In this document: positions 45,064-53,982 of the stretch, one piece after another
How the letters are laid out: each line of letters starts with the position of its first letter
Numbering within the stretch: the first letter of the stretch is position 1
Position numbers and translations under genes: made by a program
The notes under the pieces: generated by a model
What the model was told of the DNA's origin: nothing
What the model saw: the letters and a program-made list of their open reading frames with translations, nothing else
Database searches by the model: none
Assembly: GCA_023392595.1 (NCBI GenBank)
Contig: JAEVYU010000034.1
Location: 124,001-188,000 of the forward strand
Direction of reading: 5' to 3'
DNA: 64,000 nt
Source: Bacillota bacterium
GTDB taxonomy: Bacteria > Bacillota > UBA4882 > UBA8346

Positions 45064-45966
45064 TTAGTAAATCTGCTCATCCTGACGTAACCGTTTAAAC
45101 ATTGAGGTTGAAAAAAGCAAGATGATTAGGAATAAAATTTCAGCTAAAGCCGACGCATACCCCATCTCAAATCCTTCAAAGCCCACATGATAAATATATT
45201 GGACCATGGTTTCCGTTTTAAAAAGCGGTCCACCCTTGGTCATCACAAACACCTGATCAAACACTTGAAAAGAACTGATAATCGAGGTGATCAGTACAAA
45301 TCCCAAAGTCGGGATGAGCATGGGCAGAGTGATCTTAAAAAACTGGGTCACCCTTTTGGCTCCGTCAATACTGGCGGATTCATAATAAGATTCGGGGATG
45401 CCAAGCAAACCGGCCAAAATGATCACCATGTTAAATCCGAAACTTTTCCAAATGCTGACCATCATGATAGCCGGCATCGCCCAAACCGGGTCTTGAAGCC
45501 AGGCTATGGTGGGAATCCCTAGGAGATTCAGATAATGGGCGATAATCCCAATATTGTTATCCAGTAAGAAAGTCCATATAATTGAGATGATAGTCATGGA
45601 ACCGATAGCCGGTAAAAAGAAGACCGACCGGCAAAATGTTGTAAAAAAAGTGCGGCGGGATACCGCCAAGGCCACCATCAAAGAAATAACAACCTGCAAG
45701 GGGACAGTTCCGGCTGCATAATACAAGGTATTGACCAGTGAGTTCCAAAAACGTTCATCACCCAATAATTTCAGATAATTGTCTATTCCGATGAACCGGA
45801 TGTTATTTCCCATCATATCGAAATCAAATACGCTGAACAAAGCGGAAACCAGCAACGGTACAAATACAAAGACCGCGAAGATCGCCATACTCGGAAGAAT
45901 GAATAAATACCCTACTTTATTGGGATCACGAAACAAGCTGTTTCTTTTTGCTGTGAGCTCTTTCAT
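45064..45966 (-). CDS. sugar ABC transporter permease, MalF/AraP type
   Basis: 300 residues, six membrane segments, with the N-terminal GYLFILPSMAIFAVFVFVP and coupling loop YYESASIDGAKRVTQFFKITLPM (EAA-type). The frame is open to 46050, but ATG 45966 with GGGTGG is the clear start. It lies after the binding-protein gene, separated by a strong hairpin. Together with the other permease it forms the membrane channel for an oligosaccharide, most likely of arabinan or xylan origin. Confidence 0.92.
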   Translation of the reverse strand: MKELTAKRNSLFRDPNKVGYLFILPSMAIFAVFVFVPLLVSALFSVFDFDMMGNNIRFIGIDNYLKLLGDERFWNSLVNTLYYAAGTVPLQVVISLMVALAVSRRTFFTTFCRSVFFLPAIGSMTIISIIWTFLLDNNIGIIAHYLNLLGIPTIAWLQDPVWAMPAIMMVSIWKSFGFNMVIILAGLLGIPESYYESASIDGAKRVTQFFKITLPMLIPTLGFVLITSIISSFQVFDQVFVMTKGGPLFKTETMVQYIYHVGFEGFEMGYASALAEILFLIILLFSTSMFKRLRQDEQIY

Positions 45967-46001
45967 ATTACCACCCGTTTCCAATAACTTATCGAGAAGG
46001 T

Positions 46002-46044
46002 CAACCGGGAAAGGATTTGCTGGAGCACAGCCTCCTCCCGGTTG
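46002..46044. terminator. intercistronic hairpin after the sugar-binding protein gene
   Basis: CAACCGGGA pairs perfectly with TCCCGGTTG around a 25-nt loop, between the binding-protein stop and the first permease. No T-run. It probably favours higher levels of the binding protein. Confidence 0.65.
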
Positions 46045-46055
46045 CTTCAAAATGA

Positions 46056-47306
46056 TTACTTCAGCAGCTTATTCATTTCACGCGCGGCTTTATCAAGCGA
46101 TTCCTTTACCGTCATTTTACCCAGCAAGATTCTTTCCATGGCCGGTGTGATCACGTCCGTGTCAATTTTGCCGAAATTGGTAAGTTGCTGCAGATAAAAC
46201 TGGGCTTGGTCGGACACGGAAGAGAAGGCAACTACATACGGATTGGCTTTTAAGGCCGGATCCTGGCTTAAGTCGGTCCTTGTCGGGGGAAAGCCGGTAT
46301 TTAAAGCCCAATAGATTTGGGATTCTTTTGAATTCCAGTATTTAAAAAATTCATACACTTCTTTTTTATGTTTCGAACTCTTGGTTAGGCACATAGCGAC
46401 ACCGGTTCCCAAAGTAACCGACTTTGCCGGGCCGGCCGGAACGGGGGCCACTCCAAAATTAATTTTGGCTTGCTTAAAGCCGTTGACTGCCCAAGGTCCG
46501 CACATATACATGGCGGCTTTTTGTGATTCGAATAGTTTATCGACTTCAGCTCCGGCAAGTACGGGAGGAGAAATATTTTTTTTAAGGATTAAATCCGTGA
46601 AAAACTCTACGGCTTTGACCGTCTTTTCACTATTGATCACCGATGTTTTGGTGCGATAGTTGATAAGGTCTCCGCCATTTCCCCAAATCAGAATCGGCCA
46701 CATCGGAATGGTTTCCCGGGTGGCGATGCCGAATCCATATTGTTCCACTTTTCCATTGGATTCTTTGGTGAGTTTAACGGCATATTCTTTCAATTCATTC
46801 CAGTCTTTGGGCGGTTTTTCCGGATCGAGGCCCGCCTGATGAAATAAATCTTTATTGTAATACAGGAGCAAGGTGGCGAAATTCAGGGGCGCGCCGTAGT
46901 ATTTCCCATTATATTTCATATTATCATTCAAGGCTTTGGGAAGAATCTTCGGATCAATCCCCTTGGGTCCGTTGTATAAGTCATTTAATGGAACGATCGC
47001 TCCCGGTTTGGCATAGGTTCCAATCCGTTCGGTGGCAAAAGCTACAATATCAGGCCCTTGTCCAGTAGCGAGAGCGGAGGCCAACTTTTGATATAAACTG
47101 TCCCAAGGCATAATATCCATTTTAATTTCAATCTTGGTATTGGTTTTATTAAATTTATCAACCAAAGCTTCAAGGGCCGGTCTGTCCGGGCCTGTAAAGC
47201 CGTTCCAATATGTAAGCACTACCTTTTGATCCGCGGCGTAAGCTAAACAGGACGTCAAGATAAGGACAGCAGTCAATAAGACGCTTAAAAAACTTTTTTT
47301 CTTCAT
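46056..47306 (-). CDS. sugar ABC transporter substrate-binding protein
   Basis: 416 residues of the SBP_bac_1 family: export signal KKKSFLSVLLTAVLILTSCLAYA, with LTSC as a possible lipobox so that it may be membrane-anchored, then VLTYWNGFTGPDRPALEALVDKFN, PDIVAF, YNKDLFHQAGLDPEKPP and FFKYWNSKESQ. Start ATG 47306 with GGAGAGGAAG. It is the first gene of the transporter, behind a CGTAACGTTACG operator and beside a LacI regulator. The GH51 and GH2 genes downstream point to arabinose-containing oligosaccharides as ligand. Confidence 0.92.
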   Translation of the reverse strand: MKKKSFLSVLLTAVLILTSCLAYAADQKVVLTYWNGFTGPDRPALEALVDKFNKTNTKIEIKMDIMPWDSLYQKLASALATGQGPDIVAFATERIGTYAKPGAIVPLNDLYNGPKGIDPKILPKALNDNMKYNGKYYGAPLNFATLLLYYNKDLFHQAGLDPEKPPKDWNELKEYAVKLTKESNGKVEQYGFGIATRETIPMWPILIWGNGGDLINYRTKTSVINSEKTVKAVEFFTDLILKKNISPPVLAGAEVDKLFESQKAAMYMCGPWAVNGFKQAKINFGVAPVPAGPAKSVTLGTGVAMCLTKSSKHKKEVYEFFKYWNSKESQIYWALNTGFPPTRTDLSQDPALKANPYVVAFSSVSDQAQFYLQQLTNFGKIDTDVITPAMERILLGKMTVKESLDKAAREMNKLLK

Positions 47307-47339
47307 TACTCTTCCTCTCCTTTTCATCAATTGGCAATC

Positions 47340-47351
47340 CGTAACGTTACG
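47340..47351. promoter_or_regulatory. LacI-family operator upstream of the sugar transporter
   Basis: CGTAACGTTACG is a perfect 12-bp palindrome with the central CG step typical of LacI-family operators. It lies between the lacI-type gene and the transporter operon, and the same site with identical flanks (ATCC before, ATTTT after) precedes the regulator gene. Confidence 0.85.
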
Positions 47352-47369
47352 ATTTTTTGGTAAAATAAA

Positions 47370-48356
47370 TTATGCCGATTCCCTAACCACCAAACTGAAT
47401 TCAATTTCTTGCTTGACAGGGTCTTTCACTTTATTCCCGATAATGTCGGCCAATAGCTGCATGGCGCTTTTCCCTTTTTCGGTAAAGGGTTGTTTAATGG
47501 TGGTCAAACGGGGAATGTAGTTTAAATCCTGGATAATATCATCAAAACCGGTTACTGCGATATCGTCCGGAATTTTCTTTCCCATATCCCGCAATACATT
47601 GATGACCTGTAAAGCAAGCACGTCGTTCCAGCAAACAATTGCTTCCGGAGGATTTACCGCACCCATTTGGACAATGGCATTATAAATGGCCTTACCATCA
47701 TATCCGCAGGCAATTGTTTTTTCTTCGCCGGATAAGCCATAAGCAGCCAGGGCTTTTCGATACCCCCTTTCTCGGATCACTTCTTCGGTTGTCTCCAAGG
47801 CAAATGTCAGATACCAGATCCTGGAGTATCCTTTGGTGATAAGATACTCGGTGATGTTATAAATTCCCTTTTCACCATTGACATTAACCTCGCTGATACC
47901 GGACTGGGAATGGGAAGACAGCAAAACCATTTTATGAATCTCGGTTTTGAATTGACCAATCAAGTTCTCAAAACCGTTCCCCAGCAAAATAACACCGTCG
48001 GCTTTTCTACCATTAATAATCTGTACCATTTCGTTGGTATACAACTCCGAGTTCTGGGGCAGGGATTTGACAAGTACATCATAGTTCAATTCTCTGGCTT
48101 TTATAATAATGCCCATCAATTCCAATGAGAAAATACTGTAATCTTCCAAGTTCTCATGGGTAATCACCGCAATTATGTTGGATCTCCCGTTTCGAAAACT
48201 TTGGGCCAAAGAATTGGGAATGTAGTTTAATTCCCGCGCCGCTTGCAAAACTTTTTCCACGGTTTCGGGCTTTACGCCCGCCCGGTTGTTCAAGGCGCAT
48301 GATGCAGTTGTCGGTGAAACACCGGCTTTTTTTGCCACAGTCTTAATATTAACCAT
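47370..48356 (-). CDS. LacI-family transcriptional regulator
   Basis: 328 residues: N-terminal helix-turn-helix TVAKKAGVSPTTASCALNNRAGVKPETVEKV and hinge LNYIPNSLAQSFR, then a sugar-binding core (IINGRKADGVILLGNG, FDDIIQDLNYIPRLTTIKQP). The recognition helix reads SPTTASCALN where TVSRVLN is usual, hinting at an unusual operator. Two identical CGTAACGTTACG sites flank the gene, so it likely represses itself and the arabino-oligosaccharide operon until a sugar ligand binds. Confidence 0.94.
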   Translation of the reverse strand: MVNIKTVAKKAGVSPTTASCALNNRAGVKPETVEKVLQAARELNYIPNSLAQSFRNGRSNIIAVITHENLEDYSIFSLELMGIIIKARELNYDVLVKSLPQNSELYTNEMVQIINGRKADGVILLGNGFENLIGQFKTEIHKMVLLSSHSQSGISEVNVNGEKGIYNITEYLITKGYSRIWYLTFALETTEEVIRERGYRKALAAYGLSGEEKTIACGYDGKAIYNAIVQMGAVNPPEAIVCWNDVLALQVINVLRDMGKKIPDDIAVTGFDDIIQDLNYIPRLTTIKQPFTEKGKSAMQLLADIIGNKVKDPVKQEIEFSLVVRESA

Positions 48357-48368
48357 CTTTCAACCATC

Positions 48369-48380
48369 CGTAACGTTACG
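48369..48380. promoter_or_regulatory. LacI-family operator upstream of the regulator gene
   Basis: Second copy of CGTAACGTTACG, 13 bp before the regulator start codon, with the same flanking bases as the copy at 47340. Indicates autoregulation. Confidence 0.85.
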
Positions 48381-48440
48381 ATTTTATAATAAAAAATTCG
48401 CTGGAAGAAAGTAAATTCCTCCTTCCCTGGAAAATTTTTT

Positions 48441-48623
48441 TTAGCTTTCTTCACGCATTTTCTTAATATTACTGCTCATTTCTTCTAAAAACTCTCGATT
48501 CGATGCAGGGCCGATTCCACTGAGGTCGACAAGGGCCCCTAATTCAAAATCCGTTTGCTGATTGATATCCGCCCCATGAATCCTGATCCCCCGCCCAGTT
48601 TTATTCTTTTCCTGGTCCGACAT
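48441..48623 (-). CDS. small protein of unknown function
   Basis: A 60-residue protein starting MSDQEKNKTGRGIRIHGADI and ending EEMSSNIKKMREES. ATG 48623 has GGAGG five bases upstream, so translation is well supported. The sequence is polar, charged, without membrane segment or signal. The second half may be a helix. I do not recognise the family. It stands alone between the LacI regulator and a divergent DUF975 gene. Confidence 0.65.
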   Translation of the reverse strand: MSDQEKNKTGRGIRIHGADINQQTDFELGALVDLSGIGPASNREFLEEMSSNIKKMREES

Positions 48624-48818
48624 GGTAACCTCCAAAAAAATATGACTCTCATCTTATATTTGCCGGACCTTTCCCGATAATTCATGGTATTTCCAAAATT
48701 TCTTGCTATATTTAGCCATTTGGAATCGATTTCAACAGCATGAAAGGACTTTTGGACTAATATAAAGAATAAAGGTTTATTCTGGCTGAAAGTGACCCCA
48801 AAATAAGGAGGCAATGGA

Positions 48819-49472
48819 ATGAGTGTCAATGTCGGTTTAAACAATTTCGAGATACGGGCAAAAGCCCGGGAGAAATTGAAAGGCCGCTGGCTTTATGGGA
48901 TTTTGACTTGTTTTATTTCAGCAGTCATCTTATTCGTCTTGGTATGGATACCTTTTATTAATTTTCTTTATTTTTTAATTATTACTGGACCGCTTTCACT
49001 CGGTCTGGCTACTTTTTTTCTGAACCTGCACAGAGACCAAAACCCTATTATTGAAAACTTATTTGATGGATTTAAATCATTTTCTCGGGCACTGGTTTTA
49101 CAACTTTGGATCGTCTTGTTTACTTTTTTATGGTCCCTACTTTTCTTTATTCCCGGTATCATAGCGGCATTACGGTATTCGATGTCTTTCTACATCCTCC
49201 ACGACCACCCGGAGATGAACCCCAAAGATGCGCTCAAACTCAGCAAACAAATGATGCTGGGCAGAAAAGGCAAATTGTTTCTCCTGGGATTAAGCTTTAT
49301 CGGCTGGGCGATACTGGCTGTGTTACCCTTTAGCATCGGCCTGTTATGGTTGGTACCTTATATTAACGCTTCCATTGCCAGTTTTTACGAGGATATCAAA
49401 GATGCGCCCATGGCAAACGACGCCACGGCAGCAACACCGACACCGCTTAACGCTGAAGTGAAAACTCCTTGA
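48819..49472 (+). CDS. DUF975-family membrane protein
   Basis: 217 residues matching the DUF975 layout: a cytoplasmic N-terminus IRAKAREKLKGRW, four or five hydrophobic segments, the conserved region FFIPGIIAALRYSMSFYILHDHPEMNPKDALKLSKQMMLGRKGKLFLL, seen in blocks, and a cytoplasmic C-terminal tail. Function unknown in the family. ATAAGGAGG precedes the ATG. It is a monocistronic rightward gene closed by a strong terminator. Confidence 0.88.
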   Translation: MSVNVGLNNFEIRAKAREKLKGRWLYGILTCFISAVILFVLVWIPFINFLYFLIITGPLSLGLATFFLNLHRDQNPIIENLFDGFKSFSRALVLQLWIVLFTFLWSLLFFIPGIIAALRYSMSFYILHDHPEMNPKDALKLSKQMMLGRKGKLFLLGLSFIGWAILAVLPFSIGLLWLVPYINASIASFYEDIKDAPMANDATAATPTPLNAEVKTP

Positions 49473-49493
49473 ATCATCTATTTCATAAGAATC

Positions 49494-49530
49494 AATCCCC
49501 TGCACCGTAAAAGCAGGGGATTTTATTTTT
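49494..49530 (+). terminator. intrinsic terminator of the DUF975 gene
   Basis: AATCCCCTGC pairs perfectly with GCAGGGGATT around a 9-nt loop and is followed by TTTATTTTT. It lies 22 bp after the stop codon. Confidence 0.92.
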
Positions 49531-49628
49531 CAAAAACGATCATATAAGTTCGAAGAATATTGCATTGATTTTAAAGTACTTTCAGGAAAGTTTCAGGTTA
49601 ATTATGAAACAATCCGTAAAAATATTTT

Positions 49629-51242
49629 CTAAAACGGGGGCCGATCTTTTTCCAACGGAATGACATCCTCCGGAGACACAACATGAGTCTTTTTCTTGGT
49701 TTGATCGGTTAATAATTCGCTGTGTTGTCTCTGCCCGAGCTTATCCGCCATCGGCTGAATATGTAAAGGATGAATTGGATGCCCGGCTTGTTTTCTGTCC
49801 GCCTTTAAGGCTTCCGCCGTGCCACTGACCAACTGTGAAAGCTCCGCTACAATTTTCTTCACACTATCTGCTTGAGCGGTTAATTCTTCAGCGGCTGAGG
49901 CGCTTTCTTCAGCGCTGGCAGCATTTTGTTGAGTCACACTCTCTATTTGGGTCATCGCCTTATTGACTTGTTCTATTCCCTGAGCTTGTTCCTGGCTGGC
50001 AGCGGCGAGTTCATTCATGAGTTCATTGACCTTTTTAGCCTGATCGGTTATATCTGCCAGAGCTTCACGTACTCTTTGGGCAACAGACACACCTTCGATT
50101 GATAATTCAATGTTTGTTCCAATAATGGCAGTCGTATCTTTGGCCGCTTGGGCGCTCCGCCCGGCGAGATTTCTTACTTCTTCGGCTACAACCGCAAACC
50201 CCATTCCTGCTTCTCCAGCACGAGCTGCTTCAATCGCAGCATTTAATGCCAGGATATTGGTCTGAAAAGCGATATCATCAATGACTTTAATAATCTTGGC
50301 AATCTCGTCGCTGGATTTTTTAATTTTCTCCATTGCGTCCATCATTGCCTGCATCTCCGCACTACCCTTGTCTGCGGATTCCTTGGCCTGTTCGGAAAGT
50401 TGAGATGCTTGTTGGGTATTGACCGTATTTTGTTGAAACATTGAAGCCGCTTCCTGCAAAGTCGAGGATGTTTCTTCGATTGCGGATGCTTGCTCGGCAC
50501 TTCCCTGGGACAGTTGCTGGGCCGAGGCTGATAGTTGAACAGAAGCCGCCGCAACCTGCCCTCCTCCCTCGGCGAGAGAGTTGGTAATCTTTTGTATCGG
50601 TTTGGTGATACTCCGGGCAATCAGGTAAGCCAGGAATATGCTTAAGACGAGACAAACAATCCCTAATATCAGCAATAATCCATAAAAACTATAGTAACTT
50701 TGTAAAGCGCTCTGGTTGACTTCGACATTTCTCGCTTCGGCTAAAGTCACAATTCTTTGCATCATGGCCGTTCCTTCCCTGCTCATGGGATCGGCTTTCT
50801 CGGCCAATAATACAGCTGCTTCGGAATTTTTACGGGCATTGATAAAATCGGTTATTTGATTATTAACAGGCCGTACGCGGGCAACGTTGTCCGACAAACT
50901 CTGCAAGATCGCCTTTTCTTCCTCATTTAAAGAAAGTTTTACCAACGCTTTAAGAGATTCATCCAACAAGGATCGGGCCGATGCTCTCTCATTATTTTCC
51001 AATTCAAGAGTGACGGAATCGGAAAATATCAAATCACCCCGTGTATTCAAGCGAATCATCAACATTGATTTTTGAATGTCATTCACTAATTGGATCTTTT
51101 GGGCATTCACGGTTACTTCTTGCAGTTTTGAGCGGATAGCGTTCATCCCAAACAGTGATGCTGCAATTAAGACAATCGAAATAGCCAACATACAACCAAA
51201 ACCTAAGCGAATCCGGGTACCTAGTTTCATCTTCTGCTGCAT
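49629..51242 (-). CDS. methyl-accepting chemotaxis protein with 4-helix-bundle sensor
   Basis: 537 residues: membrane segment 1 (about 12-32), extracellular four-helix-bundle type sensor (about 33-175), membrane segment 2 (about 180-205), HAMP-like linker with ITKPIQKI, and a signalling domain with the CheA/CheW tip VIDDIAFQTNILALNAAIEAARAGEAGMGFAVVAEEVRNLA, seen in blocks, plus Glu/Gln methylation stretches either side. The C-terminal tail is long and unstructured (KADRKQAGHPIHPLHIQ and beyond). Start ATG 51242 with AGGGGG. No che or flagellar genes are adjacent, so it is an orphan receptor here. Confidence 0.93.
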   Translation of the reverse strand: MQQKMKLGTRIRLGFGCMLAISIVLIAASLFGMNAIRSKLQEVTVNAQKIQLVNDIQKSMLMIRLNTRGDLIFSDSVTLELENNERASARSLLDESLKALVKLSLNEEEKAILQSLSDNVARVRPVNNQITDFINARKNSEAAVLLAEKADPMSREGTAMMQRIVTLAEARNVEVNQSALQSYYSFYGLLLILGIVCLVLSIFLAYLIARSITKPIQKITNSLAEGGGQVAAASVQLSASAQQLSQGSAEQASAIEETSSTLQEAASMFQQNTVNTQQASQLSEQAKESADKGSAEMQAMMDAMEKIKKSSDEIAKIIKVIDDIAFQTNILALNAAIEAARAGEAGMGFAVVAEEVRNLAGRSAQAAKDTTAIIGTNIELSIEGVSVAQRVREALADITDQAKKVNELMNELAAASQEQAQGIEQVNKAMTQIESVTQQNAASAEESASAAEELTAQADSVKKIVAELSQLVSGTAEALKADRKQAGHPIHPLHIQPMADKLGQRQHSELLTDQTKKKTHVVSPEDVIPLEKDRPPF

Positions 51243-51659
51243 AATGTTTTCCCCCTTTTCCATCTACCATCACCATCGGCAACATCAGAACATCGCTTGA
51301 TAGATGAATTTTCGCCGTTTTCCTTTCTCTCCGTTATCCCATGTTCCGGCAATTCAATGCCTATGATTTCCGTCTTGCTGACGGCCTATGCCCTCACCCC
51401 ATCTGTCCATTCTAAGCAGTGGCCCTCTCCCATCACGCAAAAAACGCTATGGGCGAGGGATTGTGATTGCCTATTTTTTGCCGTCCTGCTCCTTCCCTTT
51501 ATTCAGTATACGGTAGCGGGGGAAAAGCCGGCTTCTTTGAGTAAGCCGCAGAAATAACGGCTTACTTATAGTTTCAAATCTCTGGAGTCACATCAATGAA
51601 TGCCGTTCTTGCTTGTCCACGGCTTCCACCGGCTGGGTCACTTTTTGAGCGGCCAAAAA

Positions 51660-51879
51660 TGTAACCTCCGCTCGCAATACGAGCGGCAAAAGCCGCCGGA
51701 ACCTAGATTCCGGTCTTCCTCTTATTCATCCAGGGTTTTTGAATGTCGCCGCCATCCATGGCACTCTGCTTGCCAATTATATAAGGCTTTCGATGGCGAC
51801 CGTCGATTTTCATCCATGATCATAGACGGCGCATCGTCTTCGTCCTGAAGACGGAAGAACTTTTAAATGCGGATTCTTC
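51660..51879 (+). repeat. variable-hairpin dispersed element, copy 1
   Basis: Shares with copy 2 a nearly identical core (51722-51879, including TCATCCAGGGTTTTTGAATG, GCCATCCATGGC and CCAATTATATAAGGCTTTCG). Three helices are visible: CCGCTCG/CGAGCGG (51668-51686), CCGGAA/TTCCGG (51696-51713) and CGTCTTC/GAAGACG (51835-51853). The first two differ in sequence from the equivalent helices in copies 2 and 3 but keep pairing. It cuts into a RadC fragment at its right end. Confidence 0.7.
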
Positions 51880-52001
51880 AAAAGCAGTTCGATGCCCATG
51901 ATTTTACCGGCTTCCTGGAGTTTGTGGGTGAGATCAATGTTGTCCCGGCTGGGTGCAGCGTCACCACTCGGATGGTTGTGGAAGGCGATGATTGATTTGG
52001 C
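51880..52001 (-). pseudogene. fragment of a small RadC/JAB-domain protein
   Basis: The minus strand encodes AKSIIAFHNHPSGDAAPS, then DNIDLTHKLQEAGKIMGIELL, in frame: the metal-site motif HNHPSGD of the JAB/MPN domain and what follows it. It lacks both the N-terminal part and the last residues. At the 5' side it runs into a hairpin (CGCATGT/ACATGCG, 52004-52019), at the 3' side into dispersed element copy 1. Confidence 0.75.
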
Positions 52002-52035
52002 GTCGCATGTTTACATGCGCTTCATCAGGGCGGCC

Positions 52036-52070
52036 TAATATCATTTAACCGCTTTTGTTAAATGATATTA
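52036..52070. repeat. perfect 14-bp inverted repeat
   Basis: TAATATCATTTAAC and GTTAAATGATATTA pair perfectly around a 7-nt loop. No T-run follows on either strand. It lies next to the broken RadC fragment. Confidence 0.7.
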
Positions 52071-52106
52071 AAGACATTCGCGGGATTCGATATAGACTCT
52101 TGATTT

Positions 52107-52143
52107 CAAAATAAAAAGCTGTCCCTAAATACAGGACAGCTTT
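52107..52143 (-). terminator. intrinsic terminator of the beta-propeller-like gene
   Basis: AAAGCTGTCC pairs with GGACAGCTTT around a 9-nt loop, with TTTTTATTTTG on the minus strand after it. It lies about 30 bp past the stop at 52174. Confidence 0.9.
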
Positions 52144-52173
52144 GAAAAGACTATCATTTCATCGATTTTAACA

Positions 52174-53982
52174 TTATTTTTTCAAGTAAATCACGCGATA
52201 TTCATCATATAAAGCCAAGGCCCGGAATACCGGAATCCGGAATACCATCCCTAACCCATTGGTGAAAGTGCCGATGTGCGAGAATTTAAGATAAAGAGTG
52301 ATCTCATCGCCTTCGCTCCAACCTCCGCTTTTCCAGTCATCCGCAAATTCTTGGGAAGGGATTTCCACAAAAAATCGCTGCCCATAGTCACTGATATCTA
52401 GATAGGGGATGCCCTTACCATTATCCGACGTATGGATCTCAATTTGGTCCCCTACCAGCTCGCCACTATACTCGCCAAAACAATTGGGATATGATGCCGG
52501 ACTTTTCATGATCGTTGCCAAATCCTTAAATTGATAGGAGCCTTGCAACACTTTTTTATAGGCCTTCAAATCATCAATGGTTGTTGTCCGTTTGCTGGAA
52601 ACATAGTCTTTGGCGATATAACCGCTGACTTCTTTGGATGCTCCATCCACGGCAACCTGGGCCTTGCACCAATAATATCCAGCCTCATGCAACTCTTCAT
52701 TATTGGAAACATTGACAATCACATTGGGACTTACCGGGAACTCCGCTCCCCTTTGGTTAGCCGAGATGGAAGTGCTAATGGCAGTTTTTCGGACCACAAA
52801 CATCGGGTGATACCCTAAATCCGGCCGCTTTATTTCCGGTTCGGAGGAATCCCCCATAATAAATAATCCATTTCCGGCAATCAGTAATCTTTTACCGGGT
52901 TGATCTGTAGTAAAAGTGTTTATTTGAATGTCATCATCACGGAATTGACCCAATAGCCTGCCGTTTTCAGCATTATAAATTGAAATTTCACCATTATTAC
53001 CATTTTGCATCCTATTGCTAGTAAAACACAGGAGGTCATGGGAATTATGTTTAAAAATAACCTGATCGGCATAAAATTCATTAATTTGACACAAAAGGGA
53101 TCCATCATCCATCTTAAATACTTGGCCTTTTTGATCACCATTCACAAACAGCAGTTTTTGATCATCGGATACCGCAATCAGATAACCTTTTCCATGCAAT
53201 GCAGGTTGAGGGCGCTCGACCGCTTTACCATCCTTCAGACTATAAAAAACCGGACGGCCTTCTTTGGAAAGATAAACCAGGAAATCGTCTTTCAAAAAGG
53301 CGAAATGATATTCTTCAACATCGTAAGCGTAAGGAAAAGGTTTAATAGTGTATAACACTTTTAGATTGTTAGCGTCTAGTATGGTTACCGTCTCAGCATT
53401 TTTGGCCACGATGTAATGGCCTGAAGGACTAAGAGCAAGATTTTTAGTGGGAATGGCGCATTTTTTTAGCAGTTCCCCATCCAGGGAATAGACTACAATC
53501 CCATTCACCGTACCGAGCGCGATACTTTTTCCGTCTGGATAAAACGCTCCGGTTTTAAGTTCGCTAATGGGCAATTTGATAACAGTTTTCGTGGCTAATG
53601 TATTATAATCATAAACTCTGGCGTAACCTTGGTCCTCAATGCTAAGGATCATTTGATTATCCGGAGAAACCTTCACAGTTCCAACAGGGGCATTCGTCCT
53701 AAATAAACATTTCCAACTCGCCCGGGTTCCTTGCTGCTGATTTGATTGGGCTTCTTGAGTATCTCGATTATTTTCATCCTGAGTATCTTGATTGTCTTGA
53801 TTATTTTTATCCTGGGTATCTTGATTATCTTGACTACCTTTATTATCTTGAGTCGATTGGGTCGTTTTATCGATAATAATTTGTTTCAATTTCGGAAGCG
53901 AGATATTTGCTTTTACGGACACTGTGCTAAAAACTAAGATTAAAAAAATAACTCCATAAAAAAGCGCTTTTCTTTTTTTCAA
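52174..53982 (-). CDS. exported WD40-like protein with Gln/Asn/Asp-rich repeat linker, unknown function
   Basis: 602 residues: signal peptide or N-terminal anchor (KKRKALFYGVIFLILVFSTVSVKA), a low-complexity linker (about 40-85) built from repeated QDNQDTQD/KNNQD units, then beta-rich repeats (about 95-400) with propeller-like blades such as VKVSPDNQMILSIED, LALSPSGHYIVAKN and VSDDQKLLFVNGD, and a C-terminal part (about 400-602) that I do not recognise. The start is TTG at 53982, chosen because AGGAGG lies nine bases before it and no ATG is near. The linker DNA is itself a short repeat, so its length may vary between strains. It may be a cell-surface protein. Confidence 0.72.
   Translation of the reverse strand: MKKRKALFYGVIFLILVFSTVSVKANISLPKLKQIIIDKTTQSTQDNKGSQDNQDTQDKNNQDNQDTQDENNRDTQEAQSNQQQGTRASWKCLFRTNAPVGTVKVSPDNQMILSIEDQGYARVYDYNTLATKTVIKLPISELKTGAFYPDGKSIALGTVNGIVVYSLDGELLKKCAIPTKNLALSPSGHYIVAKNAETVTILDANNLKVLYTIKPFPYAYDVEEYHFAFLKDDFLVYLSKEGRPVFYSLKDGKAVERPQPALHGKGYLIAVSDDQKLLFVNGDQKGQVFKMDDGSLLCQINEFYADQVIFKHNSHDLLCFTSNRMQNGNNGEISIYNAENGRLLGQFRDDDIQINTFTTDQPGKRLLIAGNGLFIMGDSSEPEIKRPDLGYHPMFVVRKTAISTSISANQRGAEFPVSPNVIVNVSNNEELHEAGYYWCKAQVAVDGASKEVSGYIAKDYVSSKRTTTIDDLKAYKKVLQGSYQFKDLATIMKSPASYPNCFGEYSGELVGDQIEIHTSDNGKGIPYLDISDYGQRFFVEIPSQEFADDWKSGGWSEGDEITLYLKFSHIGTFTNGLGMVFRIPVFRALALYDEYRVIYLKK

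Larger units (their letters stand above)
51264..52106. other. decayed noncoding region with RadC fragments and hairpins
   Basis: About 840 bp without an intact gene. In order: a faint RadC-like C-terminus (51331-51390, minus: EIIGIELPEHGITERK), hairpins at 51417-51450 and 51540-51566 (AGTAAGCCG/CGGCTTACT), dispersed element copy 1 (51660-51879), a RadC fragment (51880-52001), and hairpins at 52004-52019 and 52036-52070. It has the look of old mobile or repeat DNA. Confidence 0.6.

Noticed and set aside
51600..51848. Open frame of 82 codons on the plus strand
   Set aside because: Runs through dispersed element copy 1 and its hairpins, has no ribosome site, and its product matches only the repeat.
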